From assembly GCA_035632055.1 (NCBI GenBank), contig DASQHO010000002.1, positions 1 through 38,825 of the forward strand: a DNA stretch of 38,825 nt. Direction: 5' to 3'. Shown in pieces: positions 23,884 through 33,644 of this stretch (its first letter is position 1; every line of letters begins with the position of its first letter). Origin of the DNA: REEB95 sp035632055 (GTDB lineage: Bacteria > Pseudomonadota > Alphaproteobacteria > ATCC43930 > CGMCC-115725). Under the pieces are notes generated by a model that made no database searches, was not told where the DNA came from, and saw only the letters and a list, made by a program, of their open reading frames with translations. Made by a program: the position numbers and the translations under genes.

Positions 23884-24486
23884 TCACGTCGCGCTCGGCT
23901 TGGCCGTCTTGATCGATGCGCCTTGCGGCACCTGGCGGTTGATGTGGCTCAAGCCGGCGCGCAAGTAATCGTAACCCGTCTTCACCGTCAGGACCGCGGC
24001 AAGCCACAACAGCACTTCCCCGACTGCGCGATTGTGCAGGGCCGCCGGACCAGCGTTGCCGACCAACAGGAAGCCAATAGCCAGCATCTGGATGAAGGTC
24101 TTCCATTTGGCAAGTTTCGACACCGGCATGCCGACGCGCAGGCCGGCAAGGTGCTCGCGCAGACCTGAGACCATGATCTCGCGCATCAGGATGACCAGCG
24201 CCGGCAAAATGCTGACTGCCGACAGGCGGTCGTAGGCGGCGAGCATGAACAAGGTTGTCGCCACCAGTAGCTTGTCGGCAACCGGATCGAGAAAACGGCC
24301 GAGCTCCGACTGCTGCTGCCACATGCGAGCGAGCCGGCCATCGAGCCAGTCGGTAACTGCCGCCAGGCTGAAGATGACGCAGCCGAGCCACGGGCCGAGT
24401 GGCGCCGTGACGTAAAACGTCACGATGACCAGAGGAATGGCGACGATCCGCGACAGCGTCAGCAGGTTGGGCAGTGTCGTCAACAT
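23884..24486 (-). CDS. pgsA: CDP-diacylglycerol--glycerol-3-phosphate 3-phosphatidyltransferase
   Basis: Inner-membrane enzyme that makes phosphatidylglycerol phosphate, the precursor of phosphatidylglycerol, which is also the lipid donor for Lgt. 200 residues with several transmembrane helices. The CDP-alcohol phosphatidyltransferase motif DGRLAR...G...D...D is complete: DWLDGRLARMWQQQSELGRF and FLDPVADK (about 47-72). Starts LPNLLTLSRIVAIPLV, typical of PgsA. 30 nt after uvrC, as in many bacteria. Confidence 0.95.
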   Translation of the reverse strand: MLTTLPNLLTLSRIVAIPLVIVTFYVTAPLGPWLGCVIFSLAAVTDWLDGRLARMWQQQSELGRFLDPVADKLLVATTLFMLAAYDRLSAVSILPALVILMREIMVSGLREHLAGLRVGMPVSKLAKWKTFIQMLAIGFLLVGNAGPAALHNRAVGEVLLWLAAVLTVKTGYDYLRAGLSHINRQVPQGASIKTAKPSAT

Positions 24487-24516
24487 AGCGTTCCGGGCCG
24501 GTAGCCGACCGCGAGT

Positions 24517-26412
24517 TTAGCCCTCGGCATGGAAATGATCATAAATCTTTTTTGCGACGATTTTGCTGATGCCGTCGACGCGTTCGAGGTCGGTTAGGCC
24601 GGCAGTGGCGACGGCGCGCGCCGAGCCGAAATGGTGCAGCAGGGCGCGTTTGCGTGCGGCGCCGATACCGACGATTTCGTCGAGTGGCGAAACGCCGATG
24701 GCCCGTGCCCGTTTGCTGCGGTGGGCGCCAATGGCGAAGCGATGCGCTTCGTCGCGCAGGCGTTGGAGGAAATAGAGCACTGGGTCTTTGGGATCCAGGC
24801 TCAAAGGCGGCTTGTCAGTGCGGAAAAAACGCTCGCGGCCGGCGTTGCGATCGGGCCCTTTGGCGACACCAATCACCGGCACGTCGTTGATCCCTAAATC
24901 CGCGAGCACTTGGCTAGCAGCCGTCAGCTGGCCCTGGCCGCCATCGATTAGCACCAAATCGGGAAAGCCAGCGCGGTCGGGATTTTCCTTCAAACCGCGC
25001 GCGAAACGCCGGCCAAGAACTTCGCGCATCATGGCGTAATCGTCGCCTGGTGCCGCCAGCTCGCGGATGGTGAATTTGCGGTAGGCGTTCTTGATGAAGC
25101 CTTCTGGTCCGGCGACGATCATCGCGCCGACTGCATGTGCGCCCTGGATGTGACTGTTGTCGTAAACCTCGATACGTTGCGGCGGTGCGTCGAGGCCGAA
25201 GGTTTCAGCGATGCCTTCGAGCAGCCGGCGCTGCGCGGTGCTTTCAGCCAGACGGCGTCCGAGCGCCTCGCGTGCATTCAACATCGCGTACTCGACCAAC
25301 TTGCGCTTGTCGCCACGTTCGGGCGCGACGATCTCGATGCGGCGGCCCGCGCGCGCCCCCAGCGCCTCGGCGAGCAGCCGCGCTTCGGCTGGCCGATGGC
25401 TGACCAGGATTTGCGGCGGCGGCGGTTTGTTGTCGTAGAACTGGCCAAGGAAAGCACCCATCACGTCATCGGCCTCGAGATGGCGCGCGTGCGCCGGGAA
25501 ATACGCGCGATTGCCCCAATTCTGACCGCCACGGAAGAAGAACACCTGGATCGAGCTGTCGCCGCCGGCCTGATGTAGCGCGACGACGTCGGCATCGCCG
25601 AGGCCATCGAGATTGATGTCCTGCCGTCCCTGGACCTGAGTCAGCGCTCGGATGCGGTCGCGGATCGTGGCCGCCCTCTCGTATTCACGGCCATCGGAAA
25701 GCTTCTGCATGTGCCGCGCCAGCCGCGCCTGCACCTCCTGACTGCGACCCGAGAGAAAGCCGCGCGCCTCCGCGACCAACCGTTGGTAACCGTCGTGGTC
25801 GATGCGGCCAGTGCATGGCGCACTGCAGCGCTTGATCTGATAGAGCAGGCATGGCCGCGTGCGCGCGGAGAATACACTGTCGGAGCAGGAACGCAGCAAG
25901 AAGGCCCGTTGAAGCGCGATCAACGTGCGGTTGACTGCGCCAGCCGACGCGAAAGGTCCGAAATAGTCACCGTCGGGGCCGCGCGCGCCGCGGTGCTTCG
26001 TCAGCTGTGGAAACGGATGATTGCCAGTGAGGTGGATGTAAGGAAACGACTTGTCGTCGCGCAGCAACACGTTGTAGCGCGGCATCAGGCGCTTGATCAG
26101 ATTGCACTCGAGCAGCAGCGCTTCGACTTCGGTGTGGGTGATAGCGATCTCGAGCGAATGGGCCTCGGCGACCATGCGCTTCAGCCGCATCGGCAGGCCG
26201 TTGACGTTGGCGTAATTGGCAACGCGGTTTTTTAGGTTCGCGGCCTTGCCGACGTAAAGTGCCTCGCCCTTGGCGTTGAGCATGCGATAGACACCGGGCG
26301 CTGGCGGCATGGTCTTGAGTGCGGCGCGAATGACCGCAATGCCGCGCGCCAAATTGCCAGCCAGCGGCGCCGCGCTTTCGATTTGATCTTCGGCGTCGAA
26401 GACGTCGTTCAT
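24517..26412 (-). CDS. uvrC: Excinuclease ABC subunit C
   Basis: Nuclease of UvrABC nucleotide excision repair that cuts on both sides of the lesion. 631 residues: GIY-YIG endonuclease domain (PGVYRMLNAKGEALYVGKA, 39-57), the UVR UvrB-binding motif (RLARHMQKLSDGREYERAATIRDRI), the RNase H-like second nuclease domain (RIEVYDNSHIQGAHAVGAMI, DLVLIDGGQGQL), and a C-terminal helix-hairpin-helix pair (IGAARKRALLHHFGS, GISKIVAKKIY). Start at 26412; no clear ribosome binding site, because the 9 nt before the ATG follow an 8-bp hairpin. UvrB is encoded 1.1 kb upstream on the same strand, so two of the three Uvr proteins lie close together. Confidence 0.97.
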   Translation of the reverse strand: MNDVFDAEDQIESAAPLAGNLARGIAVIRAALKTMPPAPGVYRMLNAKGEALYVGKAANLKNRVANYANVNGLPMRLKRMVAEAHSLEIAITHTEVEALLLECNLIKRLMPRYNVLLRDDKSFPYIHLTGNHPFPQLTKHRGARGPDGDYFGPFASAGAVNRTLIALQRAFLLRSCSDSVFSARTRPCLLYQIKRCSAPCTGRIDHDGYQRLVAEARGFLSGRSQEVQARLARHMQKLSDGREYERAATIRDRIRALTQVQGRQDINLDGLGDADVVALHQAGGDSSIQVFFFRGGQNWGNRAYFPAHARHLEADDVMGAFLGQFYDNKPPPPQILVSHRPAEARLLAEALGARAGRRIEIVAPERGDKRKLVEYAMLNAREALGRRLAESTAQRRLLEGIAETFGLDAPPQRIEVYDNSHIQGAHAVGAMIVAGPEGFIKNAYRKFTIRELAAPGDDYAMMREVLGRRFARGLKENPDRAGFPDLVLIDGGQGQLTAASQVLADLGINDVPVIGVAKGPDRNAGRERFFRTDKPPLSLDPKDPVLYFLQRLRDEAHRFAIGAHRSKRARAIGVSPLDEIVGIGAARKRALLHHFGSARAVATAGLTDLERVDGISKIVAKKIYDHFHAEG

Positions 26413-26802
26413 CGTGCTGGTGCTGCCGCGGCCAAGCGGCAGCGATATCCACGGAACGTGTGCATAAGTTTGTTCATAAGGATCGACCGCATCGGTCCAC
26501 CAAAGATTAAATCTGGGGTCTGACCGCTTTGCTCAAAAAAACGGCAGACACTCCAGTGGATTGTTTTTACATGGTGTTTCTGACGCGGACTGTAAACTCC
26601 ACGTAACAGCAAGGAAACAAAGGCGTTTGCGACACAAAACGGACACACGGGTCGCGCCCTGTTGACAACTGCCGCCTGTCGACCGGCATCGTGCGCAAGC
26701 GAAAAGTTCCTATCGCACCAGAAACTTAGGGCGTTTGTGACAACGCACCGGTCCGATCATTACAACGCGCTGCGATGATCGATTGTATGTGTGGAAATTT
26801 TT
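26413..26802. other. 390-nt non-coding region between uvrC and the SDR gene
   Basis: No credible gene. Besides the uvrC hairpin it contains a GACCG-ATG-CGGTC-type small hairpin near 26480-26500; a TTAAATCTGGGGTCTGACC string (26507-26525) that resembles solitary elements found near REP-associated transposases; and two imperfect direct repeats sharing GCGTTTG(T/C)GACA (26614-26635 and 26721-26744). A perfect 7-bp inverted repeat CGATCAT-N14-ATGATCG (26754-26781) lies 22 nt past the SDR stop. It is clearly more AT-rich than the flanking genes and likely holds the uvrC promoter, which I cannot place. Confidence 0.5.
26422..26443 (-). promoter_or_regulatory. Hairpin directly upstream of the uvrC start
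   Basis: GCTGCCGC (26422-26429), GGCCAA loop, GCGGCAGC (26436-26443): a perfect 8-bp GC-rich stem ending 9 nt before the uvrC ATG. The usual ribosome binding site position falls between stem and start and has no purine-rich core. The hairpin could place a standby site, limit initiation, or be the remnant of a terminator without T-run. Confidence 0.4.
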
Positions 26803-27563
26803 CTACTCGCTCGCCGGCGGCATGCGGCTGGTCGGTGCCCAATTCAAATGCTGGCCGCCGTCGAGCGCGATCATCTGTCCGGTCATTGCCGGCGATTCCA
26901 GAATGAACATTACGGTGCGCGCGATCTCGTCCGGCGTCGTACCGCGCCGCAACGGCAGCAGATCAACCTGTTGCCGAAACTGTTCGGCGCTCTGGCGCGG
27001 GCTCGGCAGCGTCGGACCGGGGCCGATACCGTTGACGCGGATGCGCGGCGCGAGCGCCAGCGCCATGGTCTGAGTCAAAGTCCACAGCGCTGCTTTACTC
27101 ACGGTGTAGGAAACGAAATATGGCGTCAGGTTCCAGACCCGTTCGTCGAGGATATTCATTACTGAACCTTCGGTGCCGGCAGGAAGCTGGCGCGCAAAAT
27201 CCTGCATCAGCACGAATGGAGCGCGCAGATTCGTTTCAAGATGCCGATCCCAGCTAGCGCGCGTCACGGTAAGCACATCGTCGCGCTCAAACGCCGACGC
27301 ATTGTTGACCAGCAGGGCAAGCGGGCCGATCGCCTCAGTTGCACGCGGTATCAGCGTCGCGACCTCGGCCTCGCGCGTCAGGTCGGCGGCGAGGGCGATT
27401 GTCCGGCGGTCGCGCTGCCGGATCTCGGCGGCGAGCGCTTCGGCCTCGTCGCGCGACTGGCCGTAATGCACGGCGACGTCCCAGCCGTGGGCGGCGAGCG
27501 TCAAAGCGATCGCCCGGCCGATGCGGCGGCCGCCACCGGTCACAAGTGCGCTGCGGCGGGTCA

Positions 27564-27564
<1 letters not shown>
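26803..27564 (-). CDS. SDR family oxidoreductase, pteridine reductase-like
   Basis: 253-residue short-chain dehydrogenase. The nucleotide-binding motif is TGGGRRIGRAIA (9-20), with the TGxxxRxG arrangement seen in pteridine reductases and FolM dihydromonapterin reductase rather than the common TGxxxGIG. It also has LLVNNASAF, the active-site YFVSYTVSKAALW (Tyr and Lys of YxxxK), and an upstream Asp (NILDERVW) that fits the catalytic Asp of PTR1. NADPH-dependent reduction of a pterin is therefore the best guess. The ATG at 27564 overlaps the uvrB stop by one base (TGATG). A link of pterin chemistry to the Moco genes 3-5 kb away is possible but unproven. Confidence 0.87.
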
Positions 27565-29717
<2,153 letters not shown>

Positions 29718-29751
29718 GGGCCCTTAAGATAGGGAATTGAGGCCAAGGTTG

Positions 29752-30648
29752 CTAGCGAGGCGGGGTCGTTTCCTCGTTCCGCGGGAACCGAGCGTCCTGA
29801 AGACGGACGACGAAGGCCTGCAGTTCGGCGCTGGTCCGGTAGCAGCGGTAGCAAAGATAGGCGACGCTGAGCACGGTCACGACTCTGAGCGCATACTCGA
29901 GATGGACCCAGCCGGGGCCGATCATGCGCAGATTGAAGGCGTAGTTGCGTTCCGTGAAGTCGCTTCTGACGACGTAAAGGTTTAGTAGCGCCGGCAGCGA
30001 ATAAAGCGCGATAAAGGTGCTTCGCCATGTCCACGACATGCGTTTTTGCCGTTCGCCGGGGAGCGCGAAGATTTGCGCCATCACCAGAAGATCGCGGCAC
30101 GAATCGTTGGGACAGACCCTGGCTGCTTTCTCGTAATTGGCGAATTCGCGTTCGATGTGCGCGGTGAGGATCAGCAGCAGCAGCGACATCAGCACGCCAC
30201 TGACCAGCCACAGATCGTTGCCATCGAGATAGACGCCGAACAGCGGAATCTCGAGCGCGTAGCCGCGCAGATCCTTCTTCATCAATTCTATGATCCGGCG
30301 CTCGTAGACCTTGAGCGCAAGATCGCGTTGCAAGTTGCTGGCGGCCGGGTCGCCGCCAACCGGCATGCCGAAATCGAGTCCCTGATCGGCGTAGTCGGCA
30401 AGCAGGTGAGCGCAGGCGCTATCCGCCGGCACGCTGCCGGTGACGCAGCCGTAATTGTCCAGCATCACGTGCAGGCGCTGCTCGTCCCAGCTTGGCCAGT
30501 CGAAGTCGCGGATGCCGCAGCCCACGAAGAACAAGACCAGCACCACGACATACATGACGAGACGCGTGCGCTCGCCGCTGCGCGTCACGGCGTCAAGATA
30601 GGGCTCGAACTCCTCGCTTTTGGTTCCGGTTCGGGCCCGTTGCGCCAT
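29752..30648 (-). CDS. Four-helix membrane protein of unknown function
   Basis: 298-residue protein I do not recognise. Predicted helices: about 30-46, 146-164, 209-226 and 253-269. The segment between TM1 and TM2 (about 47-145) is long and contains Cys68 and Cys79, spaced for a disulfide if it is periplasmic. The TM2-TM3 loop (about 165-208) carries a second cysteine pair in RVCPNDSCRDLL (Cys179, Cys184; CxxxxC) and is basic, consistent with the cytosol. TM4 contains a CYRCY motif. No enzyme motif is visible. It begins 5 nt after the small B12-linked membrane protein and is 34 nt before uvrB, so it belongs to the riboswitch-controlled transcript. Confidence 0.75.
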   Translation of the reverse strand: MAQRARTGTKSEEFEPYLDAVTRSGERTRLVMYVVVLVLFFVGCGIRDFDWPSWDEQRLHVMLDNYGCVTGSVPADSACAHLLADYADQGLDFGMPVGGDPAASNLQRDLALKVYERRIIELMKKDLRGYALEIPLFGVYLDGNDLWLVSGVLMSLLLLILTAHIEREFANYEKAARVCPNDSCRDLLVMAQIFALPGERQKRMSWTWRSTFIALYSLPALLNLYVVRSDFTERNYAFNLRMIGPGWVHLEYALRVVTVLSVAYLCYRCYRTSAELQAFVVRLQDARFPRNEETTPPR

Positions 30649-30653
30649 TCAGC

Positions 30654-31202
30654 TTAGGCCGGCTGTCGCCGGCTACCGAGGCTGCGCCAGCCCATCAGCG
30701 CGAGCGCCTCGCGCAGCACGACCAGCGCCGCCAGCCACGCAACGTCGAGTTCCGCAAGCTGCGCCACCGTAGCGGGCGCGAAATGCCCTAATTCGCCGGT
30801 CGTGGCCGCGACCAGTGCCAGCGCCGCCTCGTAAACCGCGAACGCGGCAACGAAGGCAACGATCAGGCGCAGTACGCGCTGCAAGCCGGTCCGTGCCACG
30901 GCCGCGGCCACCGCGGTGGCGAGCAGGGCGGCGGCGCCGATGGCCACACCCCAGCCGATGCTGTGAACGTCGAGCGGATAGCCCAGAAGCATCACGCCGA
31001 CGACTTGGTTGGCGGCCCAGATCAGGCCGACGGTGAAGAGCGCCGTGGTACGCCTCTCGCTCTCGGCCAGAATCACCGCGAAGGCGGCGAACGGCGTGAC
31101 GCAGGCGAGCGCCCAGCTACCGCCGATAGCGGCAACGGCCAGCACTGCCGGCCACAGCCAGTTGCGGGCCAGAGGCGGCAGGGCGGCGGAAGTCGTGGTC
31201 AT
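30654..31202 (-). CDS. Small polytopic membrane protein, candidate cobalamin permease component
   Basis: 182-residue Ala-rich protein with about five to six hydrophobic helices and short loops, the size and pattern of ECF-type S components such as BtuM. A single cysteine, Cys34, sits at the end of the first helix in ALACVTPFAAFAV; LIWAANQVVGVMLLGYPLD in the third helix is a conserved-looking segment. It lies 49 nt after btuB behind a cobalamin riboswitch, with AAAAGGA before its ATG. No BtuC, BtuD or BtuF is encoded nearby, so an inner-membrane B12 or cobalt uptake role is the simplest reading, but this rests on context and general shape, not on a recognised motif. Confidence 0.75.
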   Translation of the reverse strand: MTTTSAALPPLARNWLWPAVLAVAAIGGSWALACVTPFAAFAVILAESERRTTALFTVGLIWAANQVVGVMLLGYPLDVHSIGWGVAIGAAALLATAVAAAVARTGLQRVLRLIVAFVAAFAVYEAALALVAATTGELGHFAPATVAQLAELDVAWLAALVVLREALALMGWRSLGSRRQPA

Positions 31203-31251
31203 GGTTGCATCCTTTTGTTGCGGGCGATTCTAAGGCTTTCGCTGCGGCCGA

Positions 31252-33228
31252 TCAATTCGCGTTGCTGGCGGGCGCGCCGCCCCAGCTCACGCGGATACCG
31301 GCCACCACCGTCAGCGACGGCTGCAAGAAGCCCAGCGGTTCGTGGTAATGCCGGTCGAGCAGATTGTTGATACGGCCGAAGAAGGTGGCGTTCGCGTTGG
31401 CCCGGTACTCGGCCACCAAATTGACCAGGGTGTAGGGCGAAGCCTGGGCGGTAAAGATGGTCGGATTATCGCGGGTCGAATCGAGCCAGGTGCCGACGCG
31501 CAGGATCTCTCCGGTCAGGGTCAGCGGATCAATCGGTGTCCAGCTGGCATCGAAGCTGGCCTTGTTCTTCGGTCGCCGCAGCAGTTCCGATCCGGTCTTG
31601 TCGCTGCGCGCGACGGTGTACGTGTAATCGGCACGCAAATCGACAGTGGGCAGCGGCTTCACGGCGACGAAACTTTCGACGCCGTAGGTGGTCGCCTGAT
31701 TGATGTTGATATTCTGGAACGGAGAAGGCGGCGCGAACGTAATCAGGTTCTTGATGCTGTTGTGGAAATACGTCGCGCCGACACGCAGCTTGTCGGCCAG
31801 CAGCGGTTGCTCGAAGCCCGCGTCCCAGCCGCGGCTTTTCTCCGGCTGTAGCTTTGGGTTGGCCGACGCGCCGACATCAAGCTGCGTCAGCGTCGGTGCC
31901 TTGAAGCCGGTGCCGTAACTCGCCTTCAGCTGCGTGTCGGTGCCGGGCACGAAATAGGCCGGCGCCACCCGCCAGGTCGCCGTCTTGCCGAAGGCGCTGT
32001 TGTCGTCGACGCGGACCGAGGCCGTGCCGTAGAGCCGCGGCACGATGAGGGTATGCAGCTCGGCAAAGCCGGCACGGTCGCGCACGCTCGGCGTCACGCC
32101 ATTGTTGGCGATGCGGTCGGTTTCGTCCTCGAGGCCGAGGACGACGGTGCGCTCCTCGGCCAGGTGCAGCATGCTCAGCCAGTTCAGTTTGGTGCGCCCG
32201 CCAGATACGGTCGACGGCAGGTTGGTCGGGTCGATGTCGGTGTTGCTGCGCAAGTAATGCGTATAGGCGACGCCGAAGCTGTTCTTGAGCGCGCCGTCGA
32301 ACGACAAAAGCTTGGCCTCGCCGCGCGTGAAAAAGTCGTGCGTCCAGGTCGGCGATTGCGTCCCTTCCGGTACGCCCGTGAACGGCGCGATCGAGAAGGT
32401 GTCCGCCGTCGTGCGGGTCAGCGTGTCGACATAGCGGCCGATGATGTTGACGCTGAAATTGTCGGTGAGCTGCGCGCCAACTTTGCCGGCGTAATTCTTG
32501 TTGCTGTAGAAGTCGTCGTTGCGCGCTTCGCCCGGTTGTAACAGGTTGGTCGGCGTGACCGGCAGATCGGCCGTGCGCAAATGGACAAAATTAAAATCGT
32601 AATTGGCGCGGCCCTGCGAGCCACTGACGCCAGCCGCCTGGTTGAAGGTGGCGAACGAGCCGCCTTCGGCCATGCCGTTGAACAGCGCCGGGCCTTTGCC
32701 AGTTTTTGTGATGATGTTGACCACGCCGCCGATCGCGTCCGAGCCGTAAAGCCCGCTTTGTGGTCCGCGCAGCACCTCGATCCGCTCGATGTCCCAGGTC
32801 GGAATCTGGCTGAAATCGAAGGCGCCATTGGGCGTGCTCGGATCGGTCACGTCGATGCCGTCGACCAGTACCTTGGTATGATTGGAGTTGGTGCCGCGGA
32901 TGAAGACCGAGGTCTCGCCGACCGATCCGCCGGTCTGCACGACGTTGAGTCCCGGCACGTCCTTGAGCGCGTCGGGCAAGGTGCGCGCCTGCTTGCGTGC
33001 AATGTCGTCGGCCGTGATCACGGTCACGTCGCTGCCGATTTCGGCCGGCGGTACGGGAAACAGCGTCGGCGTGACGACGATTGGCTGCATCGTGCCGAAG
33101 CCGGCGGCCGCTTGTTGGGCGGACGCCTGCTGGGCGACGGCGTGGTTGAACGGAACGGCAGTGGCCACAATGAAGGCGAACGACAGCGCCGCGAAACGGC
33201 GCGAACGGAACGAAATCAGGATGGACAT
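31252..33228 (-). CDS. btuB: TonB-dependent vitamin B12 receptor
   Basis: Outer-membrane beta-barrel that imports cobalamin using TonB energy. The 658-residue precursor has a signal peptide (about 1-33, ending HAVAQQ), a TonB box-like PIVVTPT, and a plug domain with DALKDVPGLNV, VFIRGTNSNHTKVLVDGID and RIEVLRGPQSGLYGSDAIGGVVNIIT. The C-terminal 22-strand barrel ends in GIRVSWG, with the final aromatic two residues before the end of the last strand. The ATG at 33228 is preceded by a hairpin and lies about 120 nt downstream of a cobalamin riboswitch, which supports B12 as the substrate. First gene of the btuB-permease-membrane protein-uvrB-SDR run. Confidence 0.95.
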   Translation of the reverse strand: MSILISFRSRRFAALSFAFIVATAVPFNHAVAQQASAQQAAAGFGTMQPIVVTPTLFPVPPAEIGSDVTVITADDIARKQARTLPDALKDVPGLNVVQTGGSVGETSVFIRGTNSNHTKVLVDGIDVTDPSTPNGAFDFSQIPTWDIERIEVLRGPQSGLYGSDAIGGVVNIITKTGKGPALFNGMAEGGSFATFNQAAGVSGSQGRANYDFNFVHLRTADLPVTPTNLLQPGEARNDDFYSNKNYAGKVGAQLTDNFSVNIIGRYVDTLTRTTADTFSIAPFTGVPEGTQSPTWTHDFFTRGEAKLLSFDGALKNSFGVAYTHYLRSNTDIDPTNLPSTVSGGRTKLNWLSMLHLAEERTVVLGLEDETDRIANNGVTPSVRDRAGFAELHTLIVPRLYGTASVRVDDNSAFGKTATWRVAPAYFVPGTDTQLKASYGTGFKAPTLTQLDVGASANPKLQPEKSRGWDAGFEQPLLADKLRVGATYFHNSIKNLITFAPPSPFQNININQATTYGVESFVAVKPLPTVDLRADYTYTVARSDKTGSELLRRPKNKASFDASWTPIDPLTLTGEILRVGTWLDSTRDNPTIFTAQASPYTLVNLVAEYRANANATFFGRINNLLDRHYHEPLGFLQPSLTVVAGIRVSWGGAPASNAN

Positions 33229-33236
33229 GGTGGACT

Positions 33237-33259
33237 CGCGGTGGTGGCACGTCACCGCG
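33237..33259 (-). promoter_or_regulatory. Hairpin over the btuB ribosome binding region
   Basis: CGCGGTG (33237-33243) and CACCGCG (33253-33259) form a 7-bp stem with a 9-nt loop ending 8-9 nt before the btuB ATG. The Shine-Dalgarno position (GCGAG) is inside or next to the 3' arm, so this stem can block initiation. It fits translational control by the upstream riboswitch, as no T-run terminator is present. Confidence 0.5.
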
Positions 33260-33347
33260 AACTGAAGTCGACCCGCAGGCGCGTCTTACCCCTGCCGGCC
33301 GGTCTTCCATCGGTGCACCCCGCCCGACGCGCTCGCGCGTGACCACG

Positions 33348-33531
33348 GCCGATGGCAGGTCTCCTGGCTCGCGGGTCTTTGCTTGGACCGGCCTTCCCGA
33401 CGGCTTACGCCGCCAGTGGCTTCACTTGGTCCGCGCTCGCCGCTTACAGTTGCGGGGGCAGCCGCGGCATTGCGCGTCTCGCGACGCACGCACCGCATTC
33501 CCTTTTGATCCCCAAATCGGGAACCACCGGC
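33348..33531 (-). ncRNA. Cobalamin (AdoCbl) riboswitch
   Basis: Read on the minus strand, the class-defining pieces appear in order: AAAAGGGAATGCGGTG, GCCGCGGCTGCCCCCGCAAC followed by TGTAAGCGG, CCACTGG, GGGAAGG, and the closing GAGCCAGGAGACCTGCC. The P1 helix can be placed: GCCGGTGG (complement of 33524-33531) pairs with CCATCGGC (complement of 33348-33355), 8 bp with one G-U. The conserved B12-box GCCAGGAGACCTGCC lies directly before the P1 3' arm. It sits about 120 nt upstream of btuB. Binding of adenosylcobalamin should repress expression. Confidence 0.96.
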
Positions 33532-33559
33532 GGCGAAAGTGCATGCAAGTGCGGATTCA

Positions 33560-33590
33560 AGTCAAGCAAGATGCGTCGAAATGCGTCGAA
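33560..33590 (-). promoter_or_regulatory. Candidate riboswitch promoter element with tandem decamer
   Basis: A leftward TTGACT (complement of 33560-33565) could be the -35 of the btuB transcript; the matching -10 region is weak. Immediately upstream of it (33571-33590) the 10-bp sequence ATGCGTCGAA occurs twice without a gap, one helical turn apart. It lies 54 nt before the divergent aminotransferase start at 33645. Confidence 0.35.
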
Positions 33591-33644
33591 ACCAGCGCGC
33601 TGGCCGCCATTGCGCGGTGCAAAATGACCGGCTAGCTTGGCCCC

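Noticed and set aside
26409..26648. A 79-codon minus-strand open frame upstream of uvrC
   Set aside because: No ribosome binding site, no homologous character, and it overlaps the uvrC start hairpin and the repeat-like string; more likely non-coding.
26662..26667. A perfect TTGACA as a plus-strand -35
   Set aside because: No -10 within 16-18 nt (GGCATC region) and no plus-strand gene downstream before the convergent SDR stop.
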